A stretch of 64,000 nucleotides of DNA from Gelidibacter gilvus (GTDB lineage: Bacteria; Bacteroidota; Bacteroidia; Flavobacteriales; Flavobacteriaceae): NCBI RefSeq assembly GCF_004115975.1, contig NZ_SDDZ01000001.1:1-64000 (forward strand), in the 5' to 3' direction. The position numbers and the translations under genes are program-made. This document shows positions 1-10,617 of the stretch, piece after piece (positions within the stretch are counted from its first letter, which is position 1; every line of letters starts with the position of its first letter). The notes under the pieces were generated by a model. That model was not told the origin of the DNA. It ran no database searches and worked only from the letters and a program-made list of their open reading frames with translations.

Positions 1-720
1 AGTGACGACTTGCGCCACAGTCACATCATTTACCGTAACCGTTGCAGTTGCGGAACTGCTATTGCCATTGTTATCCACCACCGTTAAGGTAACCGTGTTG
101 GCACCGATATTGGAACAATCAAATGTGATTGGAACAACCGTCATGCTTGCAATACCACAGGCATCGTTGGAACCGTTGTCCACTTGTGCAGCAATAATAC
201 TGGCGTCGCCATTGGCATCGAGATCAATACTTATATCTTGGGTGATGACCTGTGCAAGGGTCACATCATTTACTGTGACCGTTGCCGTTGCTGAACTCAC
301 ATTACCATTTACATCTGTTAGCGTTAAGGTAACCGTGTTGGCACCAATGTTTGAACAATCAAATGTGTTTGGAACAACCGTCATGCTTGCAATACCGCAG
401 GCATCATTGGAACCATTGTCCACTTGTGCAGCAATAATACTGGCGTCGCCATTGGCATCAAGATCAATACTGATATTTTGAGTGATAACTTGTGCAGGGA
501 TTACCTCATTTACTGTTACTTGTGCCGTTGCCGAAGCCACATTACCCACAGCATCTGTAGCCGTTAAAGTGACTGTATTGGCACCAACATTCGAACAATT
601 AAAACTTGTATTGTCAAGTGTTAAAGTGACCGCACTACAGGAGTCAAAAGACCCATCATCAATATTGCTAGTTGATATAGTAGCGTTTCCAGAAGCATCC
701 AATTGGACGCTAAAATCTTT
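1..720 (-). repeat. Three tandem 240-bp in-frame repeats within the surface protein gene
   Basis: The intervals 1-240 and 241-480 are nearly identical over exactly 240 bp (80 codons), and 481-720 is a more diverged third copy. Each encodes an Ig-like module with motifs DCSNIGANTVTLTV and VTVNDVT. The register equals whole codons, so unit number can change without breaking the frame. The array may continue past the left edge. Confidence 0.85.
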
Positions 721-3700
721 AGTAACAACAGTTGGTGGTATGATTTCTAAATCCCAAGAGAGAATGATTCGTCCTCCAGCACCACGGCCACCAGTTCTTG
801 AAGGGGGCGTACCGGGTCCTCCCTTGGTACTAGAACCACTTCCTCCACCTCCAGGAACGATACCATTATTCCCATCACTAATCGGCACAACGCCAGTACC
901 CCCTGAACCACCTCCATTGGCACCGGCAAAGCCCGCACCAGATGGACTTGTTGTAGTGGCATTTGCGAGTCCACCTAAACCACCTGCAGCCCATATTTGC
1001 GATTCAAAACCCAAGATTGTTGAATGGTTACCATTTGCGCCATTGCCATCATTGACGCCACTAACTGAACCCGCAACATCAATAGTTAATATCGCACCAG
1101 GTGTCACTGCTATTGAGTTACTTGCATACGCACCGCCACTACCACCAGCACCGGAATTTATATTCGAACTATTCCCGGTACTTCTAGAGCCGCCACCGGC
1201 TCCACCACCACCCCATGCCTTCACATTGATACTGGTGATTCCGCAAGGCACAATAAAAGTCCCATCAGCATCAAACACCGTTTCATTGCTTACCAATATA
1301 TAATTGGGACTACTTTTAGTAAACGTTGCACCACAAGTGTCTGTAATAAGGAGCGCCACATTATATGCGCCTAAACCATTAAACTGGACCTGCGGATTTG
1401 ATGAACTTGCATTGGTCCCATTAAGAAATGTCACGGTTGATGGCGTAAAAGTCCATAGGTAGGGAGCATTTTGCCCATAAGAAGTATTGGTAAAATTGAC
1501 CACTCCTCCATTTTGTACTACTTGGGTGTTTGAAGAAAACTCAGCTATTGCAGGAATTAAAGTAAAGGTCAAGGCTCCATTAGAAGCACCACTTTGCTCT
1601 ACAACCCGGAATTCTACCGTAGAATTAGCATCCAATTTTCCCGTCCAAATGTTATCATGGAAATCACTCCCTCCAATATGTTCAAAAACCTGAACCCCAT
1701 CAATATATAATCTTGCTGCATCTTCATGCGATGTCACATCTATTTGATAAATACCACAAATAAAATTACTGCGCTTGTACACAACCGTATGATTGTCATT
1801 AGCCACGATACAACCCTGATACCCAGAGGCACTTGAAGGTGAAAGCATCTCCCCCCAGCGATCTTTAGAATCGAAGGTCAGATTGGGTTCCGTATAATAG
1901 CCTGCATAAATTATTCCAGAAAGGTCAAGATTATTACCATTATAAGCATAGACATTCCACTGGTTGTCACCAAATACAGAGGGATTGCCCGCCACACACG
2001 GAATCACATTAACCGAATAATCCTCTATCTGCCCCTGTGCGCTATAAGCAACACAAGGATCTGAATTAAAACTGTTATAGCTCCCTATTACTCGCATTAT
2101 TGTAGGGCCTGCAACCGCATTTGTTGGCACATTGATGACAGCCGTTGTGACTTTACCATCAGTTCCCGTTGAATTGGTGATGGTTCCTATATTATAAGAT
2201 TCACCAGGATCGTTAAAATCGCCATCCTGATTCCAATCAAAAAATACCGTATAATAAAACTGATTATTCCCATTTGTAAAGCCTTCCAAAGTAATAGTTT
2301 GAGCCCCACCAGCTGATAGGTCTGTACTTAATGAGGTATAGTTCTCATAAGATGGACTACCCGTTAAAGGCGAGCTATAATTATCAATGGTTCCAATCGC
2401 AACACGGGTAATGGAGCGCACCTCAGCAAAGGTGATTGGACAATAATTATCAGAACACGAGGTACTGGCTGTTGTAAAGCTCCAGTTTGCAACACCTGTG
2501 GCATCCCCACAGCTGTTTTTAGGAACTACTTTCCAGTAATAAGTTGTACTGGCAGCAAGCGGAATGGCTGTGTAGGCTGTACCTGTTACATTCTGCGTTA
2601 CAGAAGTTGGCATGGAGCCAGGGCTAAAATAAACATCATAAGAGGTGGCACCCGGCACCGCATCCCAGGCCATAGAAGAAACCGCTCCCCCACCTGCATA
2701 ACAAACCCCGGTGGCACCGTTTAAAGGAAACGCAGAGCTTGCGGCACTCGGCGCCGCATTAGCACCAGCTGTTGCAGCGACATTAACTGAAGGAGCACCA
2801 CCGCCCCCGACGCTGATGTTACCATTATGAGACCCCGCGACCACAGGATTAAACCTAACGTATATAACCCGACTAAAAGTACCACCAATTTGTGACAGAC
2901 TTAATGAAGCTGCATAAGGACCTCCTGCCGTCGTGCTATAAGTGAAACCTGTTAGCGCAGCCACAGTTACGTTTTGCGTGGTGAGTTGTGAACCAGTTAT
3001 TGTAAAACTCTCTGGGCCCGCAGTTGTATTTGCACAATGCATCCCAAAATCATTCAAGTCACTCACTGTTAATACCGATGGAATTGGCGCATCAACTATA
3101 GAAAAATCATCTAAAGCTATATCTGACGAGAATCCGTTTCCGGTCCGTCCGCTAAACCTTATTTGTACGTTAGAATTGCCTGCATAGGACAGTAAGGATA
3201 TTGCCGCGGCTTCCCGCCAAGCATTTGGCTGGTTGCCACTAAGGCTCCAAAGGTTACCAGACCAGGTAGCACCACCATTTGCTGACACTTGAACATTAAG
3301 CGTCCCCATGTCCGTCCCATTCATATGGTACCAAAAGCTTAGTTCTGGATTGACTACCCCAGAAAAATCAAATATTGGCGTTGTCACAATACCTAAGCTA
3401 TTATTACAAACTCCTCCACCGGAGGCTTCGGTATATAAGTATTTGCCCCCACCTGTGGTATGGTCACCACTTGGCCCCGTACCACTAGTTGGTGTTGTGC
3501 CACTATTGATGTCCCAATCAATATCATCTCCTGTTGCGTTTGTCCAACATTGTTGCAGATCTACAGTACCATCCGCTGTACATCTACTACCAGTATTACT
3601 TACAGTCCAACTATCAAAGTTCTGATGATAAGGGAAAGAAGACACCTTGGCGCAAGGAGGGATAATGCCTTCAACAAGAACATTGTCAAAGCTGTAGTAC

Positions 3701-4182
3701 GCATCAGCATTTCCTTTTTTATCGTTTTTTAATCTAATAATTATTTGTACGTTATTACCATTTAAACCCACCTGTGAAGCAATTCTATTCGTAAATGTCC
3801 CAGCCGACCCTGTAGTGATGCCGTTAGAACTAAATGGAATTTCTGATCCATTATCAAGCTTATAGTAAACGTTAATATAATCACCTGTCGTACTTATACC
3901 TGAATAATTTAAAGACAATTTTACATTTGAAAATTGAGTGATATTTATGATCTGTGATGCCCAGACATTTTCAACTTTCAAGTTGTAACCTTCCATTTGG
4001 TAAGATTGTACAAGAAAATGACCTGACTGACTAGCTGTGGTTCTCGTCCATTTAGGTGGAGTACCAGAACCTACTATTGTGCCGTTGGAATAAGAATTAA
4101 AATTCTCAGACCAAATGGTAGTTTGAGCAAAAAAAGTGTGAAACGAGAATGCCAAAACGGCAATAAGTAATGCTTTTTTCAT
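1..4182 (-). CDS. Large secreted multidomain surface protein (partial, C-terminus outside window)
   Basis: The frame is open from the ATG at 4182 to the left edge, giving 1394 visible residues and no stop. A signal peptide (residues 1-20, ending in FFAQ) is followed by a beta-sandwich-like region and a MAM-like domain (about 178-365). Next come an Ig-like segment, a fibronectin type III domain (about 481-573) and a GEVEDY domain (about 575-728, with the variant motif GQIEDYSV). A PA14-like lectin fold (about 735-880), a PKD domain (about 880-965) and a glycine-rich domain opening FIVPCGITSINVKAWGGGG (about 965-1148) follow. From residue 1154 there are 80-residue Ig-like repeats. The layout is typical of flavobacterial adhesins exported by T9SS; a sorting domain would lie beyond the window. 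The ligand is not predictable. It lies downstream of another giant secreted gene on the same strand. Confidence 0.85.
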   Translation of the reverse strand, partial: MKKALLIAVLAFSFHTFFAQTTIWSENFNSYSNGTIVGSGTPPKWTRTTASQSGHFLVQSYQMEGYNLKVENVWASQIINITQFSNVKLSLNYSGISTTGDYINVYYKLDNGSEIPFSSNGITTGSAGTFTNRIASQVGLNGNNVQIIIRLKNDKKGNADAYYSFDNVLVEGIIPPCAKVSSFPYHQNFDSWTVSNTGSRCTADGTVDLQQCWTNATGDDIDWDINSGTTPTSGTGPSGDHTTGGGKYLYTEASGGGVCNNSLGIVTTPIFDFSGVVNPELSFWYHMNGTDMGTLNVQVSANGGATWSGNLWSLSGNQPNAWREAAAISLLSYAGNSNVQIRFSGRTGNGFSSDIALDDFSIVDAPIPSVLTVSDLNDFGMHCANTTAGPESFTITGSQLTTQNVTVAALTGFTYSTTAGGPYAASLSLSQIGGTFSRVIYVRFNPVVAGSHNGNISVGGGGAPSVNVAATAGANAAPSAASSAFPLNGATGVCYAGGGAVSSMAWDAVPGATSYDVYFSPGSMPTSVTQNVTGTAYTAIPLAASTTYYWKVVPKNSCGDATGVANWSFTTASTSCSDNYCPITFAEVRSITRVAIGTIDNYSSPLTGSPSYENYTSLSTDLSAGGAQTITLEGFTNGNNQFYYTVFFDWNQDGDFNDPGESYNIGTITNSTGTDGKVTTAVINVPTNAVAGPTIMRVIGSYNSFNSDPCVAYSAQGQIEDYSVNVIPCVAGNPSVFGDNQWNVYAYNGNNLDLSGIIYAGYYTEPNLTFDSKDRWGEMLSPSSASGYQGCIVANDNHTVVYKRSNFICGIYQIDVTSHEDAARLYIDGVQVFEHIGGSDFHDNIWTGKLDANSTVEFRVVEQSGASNGALTFTLIPAIAEFSSNTQVVQNGGVVNFTNTSYGQNAPYLWTFTPSTVTFLNGTNASSSNPQVQFNGLGAYNVALLITDTCGATFTKSSPNYILVSNETVFDADGTFIVPCGITSINVKAWGGGGAGGGSRSTGNSSNINSGAGGSGGAYASNSIAVTPGAILTIDVAGSVSGVNDGNGANGNHSTILGFESQIWAAGGLGGLANATTTSPSGAGFAGANGGGSGGTGVVPISDGNNGIVPGGGGSGSSTKGGPGTPPSRTGGRGAGGRIILSWDLEIIPPTVVTKDFSVQLDASGNATISTSNIDDGSFDSCSAVTLTLDNTSFNCSNVGANTVTLTATDAVGNVASATAQVTVNEVIPAQVITQNISIDLDANGDASIIAAQVDNGSNDACGIASMTVVPNTFDCSNIGANTVTLTLTDVNGNVSSATATVTVNDVTLAQVITQDISIDLDANGDASIIAAQVDNGSNDACGIASMTVVPITFDCSNIGANTVTLTVVDNNGNSSSATATVTVNDVTVAQVVT

Positions 4183-4524
4183 AAGGTTGGATTTTAGTTA
4201 AATAAAACCACAACAGGTCAGTGCTGCAGCGGGGTTTTCAATCTAGTTGTAGGTCAACACTAAGAAAAGGGTATGATAAACTTATATAGAAATTGTAATT
4301 TTAAAAAACAAGGTGTATAGTCATAACAGCAAAATGTATGTAGATATTAATTATTAAGAATATTCTAAAAACAAAAAAAAGGTCCTTAAAAACTTTGCTA
4401 TTAACCTTGTGAGTTCTAATATAAATTAAATTGTTAATAAAATAACAATTATTTAATAATACTCGTCCTTATGATAGAAATCATAGCTAAAGTGATTAAA
4501 AAAATACAAATAATCCAATCCTAA
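4183..4524. other. AT-rich gap between two giant secreted-protein genes
   Basis: This stretch of 342 bases separates two same-strand genes. It is strongly AT-rich and holds no ORF, RNA gene or clear hairpin terminator that I can support. It probably contains the leader and promoter of the downstream gene, but no convincing TAnnTTTG box was found. Confidence 0.5.
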
Positions 4525-7500
4525 CTAATTGATATTAACAATAATCTTTTTACTGAACACCCCAGTGGACGTCCTGATTTTTAGGACATAATTCCCTGAT
4601 GAAACACCCTTTACAGGAACTCTAATGATCCGTTGTTCCAGCTGTCCTTCAAGCTCCCAAGATTTCACTTTTTGCCCTAAGACAGAGATCAAATCAATAC
4701 CCTCAATATCCATAGCGCTTGGGGTTTCTATATAAATCTCTTGTGTTTTATTTAAATATTGGACGGTCATGCTTTTGAAAAGATCCTCAATGACTGATAA
4801 GGTTTCTGAAGGCTGAAATGCCAAATAGAACCTATTTACATAACTGTCTGCCTTCAAATTGATATGATAGTCTGTATTGTTGATTTTCATATAAGTGTCC
4901 ATTAGGGCATCATATATAAAAACAGGAATATCAGAATCAAAATTTTCAAGTGCAGTGAGCTTAATCTCAATGTTACCTGCGTGCTTTAAGAAGATTCCCA
5001 AGGGTATTTTTTTAGTAACATCAAAATCACCAATGCCTTGAATCACGTACCTTTCGTCGGCGATCAACCAAGACATATCATTGGGTAGTGTCTCAGTATT
5101 TATTGCGTCATAGCCATAATCAAATCCGTCAGTTGCCAAATGGTTGGGTACGAATCCTAAAAGCAATGGTCTGGTAGCTCCATGTGGGGTTTTAAATGCC
5201 AACCGTATTCTTTTAATAACAGCAGTCTTATTTTTAGCCGCTGGCCTATCGCCCGTGGCAGATCTCATAAATACCGAGCCATTGTTTAATGTACCAGTAA
5301 CGCCTTCCTTTACAAAAACACGCTGATCATTTTCAAAAACAACACTCCCACCAAATGCATTGGCCACTACCATAAACCCCTGTGCAACCGGAACATACCT
5401 TTCCGGGAGTTTGGATGGGGTGCCCAAGCCACTGACTTCCGGTGGGGATACTGCAGGGTTGCCTCCAACTAAATTATAGGATGAATACCCCCCTTGGTAA
5501 TCGGCCAATACGTGCGTGGCATTTGAGGTGTAATGTTCCCAAAAGTAAAGCGCCCCTTGAATGCTGCCTGAATTATCATTTATAAACGTATCTGCATCAA
5601 TTGCTGACGGGTACGGATTGCCCACCAATGATTCATTACCTACTGTAATTGGCGTGCTTATGACCCCATTGTTTGGTTTGCCCACAAAGGTGTAGTTCTG
5701 CGTAGCACCTGCAGCCCCACTTCCTTTCATGATATAACCCAAGCCCACAGCAATTGGATAAGCCGCATTAATCCGATTCCAAGCGGCATAAGTATTCTCA
5801 GGATAGTTTTCATACAAGTACAGCCATCGGCTACTTAGCGTTATTGGGGTGGTATTTGGAATAGCACTATGTCCAGTAGTCCATTGTACAGGCACGGCTC
5901 CGTCATAAAGCACGTTTCCTATGGCATAGGCAGCGCCATCAAAACTTACTGGAGACCCCCAATAATTGTAATTAAATAAATTGGCACTGCCTTGTTGGTC
6001 GCGTCTCAACACACCTGCTCCAGCATAATCCACAATACTTCCGGTATCTTGCAACAACTGTGACTCCCCCACCAAACGTAAGTCACCATTGAGAATTAGA
6101 TAGTCCATCACCCGAAGGCTCTGTCCATCATTGGCATCAGCATTGGCAATGGTCAGTGTACGGCTTGCGACATCTAAACCTGCAACCGTAATATTAATAT
6201 CTCCTGATGCGATATGATGTGAAGTTCTAACAATATTCCAGTCAATAGGCGTGATCCCATCAATACCTAGGCTGTTCGGAATGGTCTGAAAGGCGCCATG
6301 CAGCCAAACGTTGGTATCCGCCCAGAACCCGTCGGCAGTAGTTTGATACGGAATGGGTGCCGTATCTGGTTGAAAGGTGGTCATATACTTCAACACACCA
6401 TCAATTCCAGAACCATTACTGGAGGTTAAACTGCCGGATACGATATCAGAAATTTGGTTCATTTGGTAATACCCTTCCAAATCAGTCCATGCCAACCCAG
6501 CAATATCCATTTGCATCACGGTGCCCCTTACGTTGCCCAAGTTATCCGCTATCTCTTGATTCATCATCCTACGGATATGCTCTGTGGATAAGGCGCGGTT
6601 CCAAATACGCAGTTCATCTGTACCACCATCGAAATAATGTAAAGGCCTAAATGGCGATACCAAAGTCTGATCCATGGCACCCACAATAAAATCTACCGTA
6701 TTAGGCAATGGCAAAGTACCTGTACTGCTATTAACAACCACACCATCCACATACAAGGTGTAAGTGCCCCCCTCAAAGGTCAGTGCCACATGGTACCATC
6801 GGTTTATTGCTATTGGAAAGGGTGATGCCAACGCTGCGTCATCATCCCAATTAAAAGAAAGAATGTTATTTACCAGTCTCAAATCATAGCCATCTACCAT
6901 ATTATTCGCTTCACGTTTGGATAAAATTGTTTGGATATTGCCCGTAGTGACATCCGATTTCATCCATATTTCAATGGTAAAATCGCCCCCAAAATTATAA
7001 TGATCCCTAAAGCTGATATTATCATCCACCCCATCAAAATCTAAAGCATTACAACCGATAAAAGTGATGGTGGTACTGGCGCTGGTATCCAAACAAGGTG
7101 CAGGATTATCAATGGTCCAGGTCAGGGTATAAACCTCACCTATATCGCCACTAAAGGTTGACGTGGGACTTGTGACATCCGAAAACGAAAAGCCAGAAAT
7201 CTGACCCGAAGTTACCGTCCATAACCCTGTTTCGCCACTTCCAGTGACTGCACTTCCTGCCAAAGTAACGGTAGTTTCAGTGCAAATGATGTTAATCATA
7301 TCGGGACCCGCATTGGCCGGTGCATTATAATCATTAACAGAAATAACAACCTCATTACTTAGTTGCGCTGTGGCACAAATAGACAAACTAGAGGTCATGA
7401 CCACAGTAACCACATCGGCATCTGATAAGAGGGTTGTTGTAAAGGCCTCACCCGTTTCCCCAACCACATCACTGCCGTTGATTTGCCATTGATAGGTTGG

Positions 7501-9669
7501 TGTTGCACCGCCATCAATTGGGGTGGCTGTGAAGATCACCTGTTCGCTCTGACAAATGGTGGTTGCTGTACTGGTAATGCTTACCTGAGCGCTCTCACTC
7601 ACATCTGTTATCGTGATGATGCTGGTGCATGAACCAATATTACCAGAAGCATCAGTAATGATTAAGGTCACTTCATTTTCGCCTAGAGCACTACAGTCAA
7701 ATATCGACGGCGATATACTCAAGGTGAAACTACAATGATCACTCGACCCATTGTCCATATCCGCAGCGGATATCGTTACCAAACCCGTTATAGGGTCTAG
7801 GGCTCTTGTGATATCCTGACAGCGTGCCACCGGAAGTTCCGAATCATTTACAGTAACCTCAAACGAACAGCTGGCGACATTGCCTTCGGCATCGGTAAGT
7901 TCAAAGGTATTGGTGGTTATCCCAATCGGAAAAGCAGCTCCTGATGGCAAACCAGAAGTTTGCACTATAATTTCGCCTGTGCAATTGTCTATAACCATAA
8001 GCTCATAATTCACAATTACCGAACAACTACCTACCTCGGTCTCCAGCACCATATCTTCAGGGCAGGTTATTGTAGGCATTACAGTATCTACAATCTCAAT
8101 GGTTCTAATCACTTCAACACCCGAATTGCCAAAGTTATCCATCACATTATAGGTTACTGGATAGCTGCCCACAAGGCCAAAGTTAACCGCAGAGGCATCT
8201 ATGACTATATCACCTGTATAATCTATATCAAAACAAGAGTCTATTGCTGTGGCCCCCAATTCGGCATAAGGCGCACACAATTCAATAATTTGCGGATTGG
8301 GGCCTTGCAGCACAATGTCCGGACCGTTGGTGTCAATCACCTCAACCGTTCGTGTTATTGGGGTTGCGGCATTCCCTGAGGCATCCATAAGCGTATAAGT
8401 CACCACATAAAACCCTAAAGTACTGGTATCCACATTTGAATTATCGATCACCACAGTTCCAGAGATATCCCCAAAACAGGGATCCATTGCTAGGGCCCCC
8501 AATTCAATATAGGGCGAACAATCGCCAACGGTTAACGGATTAGGACCATTAAGGCTTAAGGACGGCGCTTGGGTATCTACAACATTGACCGTACGGATTT
8601 GAGTAGCGCTTTGACCCGCAGCATTGGTCACGGTGTAGATCACATCATAGCTTCCTACCACGTTGGTCAAAACGGCAGTAGCATCAATCACAATCCTCCC
8701 GGTAATATCCCCGGCGCAAGCATCAAAGCCGGTCGCACCAAATTCAGTATAGGTGCCGCAGGCTTCCATGGTCATGGGGTTGGCACCATTCAAAGTAATT
8801 TCAGGATCTTGGGTATTGATCACAATCACATCAATAGAACAGCTCACGGTGATGCCATCAGAGGCCGTAGCCTGAAACGTGACCGTCGTGGTCCCTAACG
8901 GATACACCCCGCTCGCATCGGCACCGCCGCCATTAAAATTGTTGGTTATGGAAGTTATCGTGCAGTTATCTGTAGTAATGGGAAGCGGTACATTCACATT
9001 GGCAGTACATTGGCCCGAAGTAGCGCTGACGGTTATGGGTGGCGGACAGCTGATGGTAGGCGGCTCAACATCAATAACCGTAACCTTTTGTGTACAGGTC
9101 ACAAAGTTGCCTGCCAAGTCTGTAATCACCCAAATGACGGTAGTGGTACCCACAGGAAAAAGACTTCCTGGAGGCACCCCTACAGGGACCGTTGAGACCC
9201 CAGAACAATTATCAAAAGCTGTTGGGAACATCCCTAAGGCATACAGATCTACGTAGGCGTTACATTGCCCAGGGTCATTGCTGACTTCTACATCCTCTGG
9301 GCAAATTACTATAGGCTGCGTGTAATCATTAAGGGTTACCGTAAAACTACAACTTGCTGAATTGCCTGCGGCATCTTCAATAGTATAGGTAACGGTAGTT
9401 ATGCCAGCTAAAAAGTTGACCGTACTGGCATCATTGATACCCGTATTGGTACTTGACCCTACCGTAGCGCCAGATAAGGTAAAAGTTTGCAACACAATGG
9501 AGCCGCAACCATCGGAGGTTGTAGGCACTAGCGAACCCACACCGCGCTGGCAATCGGCCACGACATTTGTGCAGGTAATTGTTGGCGGCGTAACATCAGG
9601 AGCACATTGACCATATGAATATATAGTAACTATTATGCACAACAGAAGGGTTACGTACTTTTTTCCCAT
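4525..9669 (-). CDS. Giant T9SS-secreted protein with HYR/Ig repeats, LamG domain and C-terminal sorting domain
   Basis: About 1714 residues from the chosen start (MGKKYVTLL...), which puts a clean signal peptide (ending YSYGQ) at the N-terminus; an upstream in-frame codon at 9720 would only add a non-signal extension. Three HYR-type modules (about 27-287) are followed by three DUF5011-like Ig repeats (about 287-528, motif NGANPMTMEACGTYTEFGA). A further HYR module, two Ig/PKD-like segments and a concanavalin/LamG fold follow (about 873-1041, LDFDGVDDNISF and DELRIWNRALS). The last 90 residues are a T9SS type A sorting domain (VLGQKV ... GNYVLKI) ending FSKKIIVNIN. The protein is expected to be exported and anchored or released at the cell surface. 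The ligand is unknown. Confidence 0.9.
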   Translation of the reverse strand: MGKKYVTLLLCIIVTIYSYGQCAPDVTPPTITCTNVVADCQRGVGSLVPTTSDGCGSIVLQTFTLSGATVGSSTNTGINDASTVNFLAGITTVTYTIEDAAGNSASCSFTVTLNDYTQPIVICPEDVEVSNDPGQCNAYVDLYALGMFPTAFDNCSGVSTVPVGVPPGSLFPVGTTTVIWVITDLAGNFVTCTQKVTVIDVEPPTISCPPPITVSATSGQCTANVNVPLPITTDNCTITSITNNFNGGGADASGVYPLGTTTVTFQATASDGITVSCSIDVIVINTQDPEITLNGANPMTMEACGTYTEFGATGFDACAGDITGRIVIDATAVLTNVVGSYDVIYTVTNAAGQSATQIRTVNVVDTQAPSLSLNGPNPLTVGDCSPYIELGALAMDPCFGDISGTVVIDNSNVDTSTLGFYVVTYTLMDASGNAATPITRTVEVIDTNGPDIVLQGPNPQIIELCAPYAELGATAIDSCFDIDYTGDIVIDASAVNFGLVGSYPVTYNVMDNFGNSGVEVIRTIEIVDTVMPTITCPEDMVLETEVGSCSVIVNYELMVIDNCTGEIIVQTSGLPSGAAFPIGITTNTFELTDAEGNVASCSFEVTVNDSELPVARCQDITRALDPITGLVTISAADMDNGSSDHCSFTLSISPSIFDCSALGENEVTLIITDASGNIGSCTSIITITDVSESAQVSITSTATTICQSEQVIFTATPIDGGATPTYQWQINGSDVVGETGEAFTTTLLSDADVVTVVMTSSLSICATAQLSNEVVISVNDYNAPANAGPDMINIICTETTVTLAGSAVTGSGETGLWTVTSGQISGFSFSDVTSPTSTFSGDIGEVYTLTWTIDNPAPCLDTSASTTITFIGCNALDFDGVDDNISFRDHYNFGGDFTIEIWMKSDVTTGNIQTILSKREANNMVDGYDLRLVNNILSFNWDDDAALASPFPIAINRWYHVALTFEGGTYTLYVDGVVVNSSTGTLPLPNTVDFIVGAMDQTLVSPFRPLHYFDGGTDELRIWNRALSTEHIRRMMNQEIADNLGNVRGTVMQMDIAGLAWTDLEGYYQMNQISDIVSGSLTSSNGSGIDGVLKYMTTFQPDTAPIPYQTTADGFWADTNVWLHGAFQTIPNSLGIDGITPIDWNIVRTSHHIASGDINITVAGLDVASRTLTIANADANDGQSLRVMDYLILNGDLRLVGESQLLQDTGSIVDYAGAGVLRRDQQGSANLFNYNYWGSPVSFDGAAYAIGNVLYDGAVPVQWTTGHSAIPNTTPITLSSRWLYLYENYPENTYAAWNRINAAYPIAVGLGYIMKGSGAAGATQNYTFVGKPNNGVISTPITVGNESLVGNPYPSAIDADTFINDNSGSIQGALYFWEHYTSNATHVLADYQGGYSSYNLVGGNPAVSPPEVSGLGTPSKLPERYVPVAQGFMVVANAFGGSVVFENDQRVFVKEGVTGTLNNGSVFMRSATGDRPAAKNKTAVIKRIRLAFKTPHGATRPLLLGFVPNHLATDGFDYGYDAINTETLPNDMSWLIADERYVIQGIGDFDVTKKIPLGIFLKHAGNIEIKLTALENFDSDIPVFIYDALMDTYMKINNTDYHINLKADSYVNRFYLAFQPSETLSVIEDLFKSMTVQYLNKTQEIYIETPSAMDIEGIDLISVLGQKVKSWELEGQLEQRIIRVPVKGVSSGNYVLKIRTSTGVFSKKIIVNIN

Positions 9670-10212
9670 GTTTATTTGGACTATTAAAAAGCTTACAGAC
9701 CACACCCAAATAAACCGCATAACCCCTGAGTGTTTAAGTATCAGTGGTCAGACTAACATCTATAACCCTGGTTACAAAATCAATAAGGGTTTTATAAAGA
9801 TAAATATTTTTGGATTTCCTTAAAATTAATTCGTTAAAGTGCACGTTTCGCTTTTTATATGTAAAAATAGCTCTGACCTATCAATTTATCAAGGCCTGCG
9901 CAATCCCCTAATGGCGATTTACTAACCCTTTTAATTGTGAAAAGGAATTTAAAAAGGTCTAAGATGAAAGGAATTACGGATGGACATCTCAATGTGGGGC
10001 AGACAGCCTGATTTAAAGAAATACATAGTGCTGGTCACTGATTTCATCATGATTTTGATCCCTTCAAAACGTATAAAAACTAAAGGCAACAAAACAAATA
10101 AGTCCCGAGGAAAAAGCGAAATTCAGTGTACGTATAAGGGAGATATACACCATGGTGTATCTGCTTGTATGGCATTTAAGCTTGAATTGATTATTCAATT
10201 AAATTGCACGAC

Positions 10213-10323
10213 ATGAAACATTTAATTGTTGCAATCGTTTTGATTTTGTGTATTTATAATTCTTCCTATATAGAAGACAACAATTTATGCTTAATACTAG
10301 AATCCCACAACTTTCTGACTTAA
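10213..10323 (+). CDS. Possible small secreted or membrane peptide (36 residues)
   Basis: The ORF begins MKHLIVAIVLILCIYNSS, a basic start followed by a hydrophobic stretch like a signal peptide or single membrane anchor, and stops after 36 codons. No promoter box is evident and the peptide is not recognised. It could be chance in AT-rich DNA, where hydrophobic codons are favoured. Confidence 0.2.
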   Translation: MKHLIVAIVLILCIYNSSYIEDNNLCLILESHNFLT

Positions 10324-10483
10324 TCCCCGAATTCTCGAAGAATTCACAAACCACCCCAAAACAAAAAAGCATCCCGATTCTGTTAAAAACAGAAAAGGAA
10401 AGCTTCTCATTGGAATACCAAATTACTTTGGTATCACTACGTTCCGAATTGCTTCGGAAACAACACAACCTCTTTAAAGCAAT

Positions 10484-10512
10484 AAAAAAAGCTCCAAATT
10501 CCTTTAGAGCTT
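10484..10512 (-). terminator. Rho-independent terminator after tRNA-Asp
   Basis: Read on the minus strand this is a 10-bp stem (AAGCTCTAAA / TTTGGAGCTT, one G-U pair) with a GGAA loop, followed by a run of seven T. It sits about 14 bases past the tRNA 3' end. Confidence 0.8.
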
Positions 10513-10525
10513 CTTAGCATTATTG

Positions 10526-10599
10526 CGGTCTGGACGGGACTCGAACCCGCGACCTCCGCCGTGACAGGGCGGCATTCTAACCAACTGAACTACCAGACC
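10526..10599 (-). tRNA. tRNA-Asp (anticodon GTC)
   Basis: A 74-nt cloverleaf on the minus strand. The acceptor arm is GGTCTGG paired with CCAGACC, with G as discriminator base, as expected for aspartate. The anticodon stem CCGCC/GGCGG encloses loop CTGTCAC, giving anticodon GTC. The T arm contains GGTTCGAGTCC. CCA is not encoded. A strong promoter and terminator flank it, so it appears to be a single-gene unit. Confidence 0.95.
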
Positions 10600-10617
10600 G
10601 TTGCGTTAATGCGAGTG

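Larger units (their letters stand above)
9670..10525. other. Long intergenic region, mostly without recognisable content
   Basis: Some 850 bases between the giant secreted protein and tRNA-Asp. It contains a perfect 16-bp palindrome (ATACACCATGGTGTAT, 10145-10160), a hairpin TTCCGAA-TTGC-TTCGGAA near 10442-10459, a 36-codon ORF (10213-10323) and the tRNA terminator. Longer ORFs here on both strands show no family signature and look spurious. The region could be decayed sequence. Confidence 0.5.

Noticed and set aside
2-1303. Plus-strand ORFs of 159 and 273 residues at the left edge
   Set aside because: They are antisense shadows of the repeat and glycine-rich regions of the minus-strand surface protein, which has a signal peptide and recognisable domains in its own frame.
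9980-10216. 78-residue plus-strand ORF
   Set aside because: No recognisable motif or promoter; it contains the 16-bp palindrome and looks non-coding.
10199-10468. 89-residue minus-strand ORF in the gap before tRNA-Asp
   Set aside because: No family signature, low-complexity composition and overlap with hairpins; likely chance.
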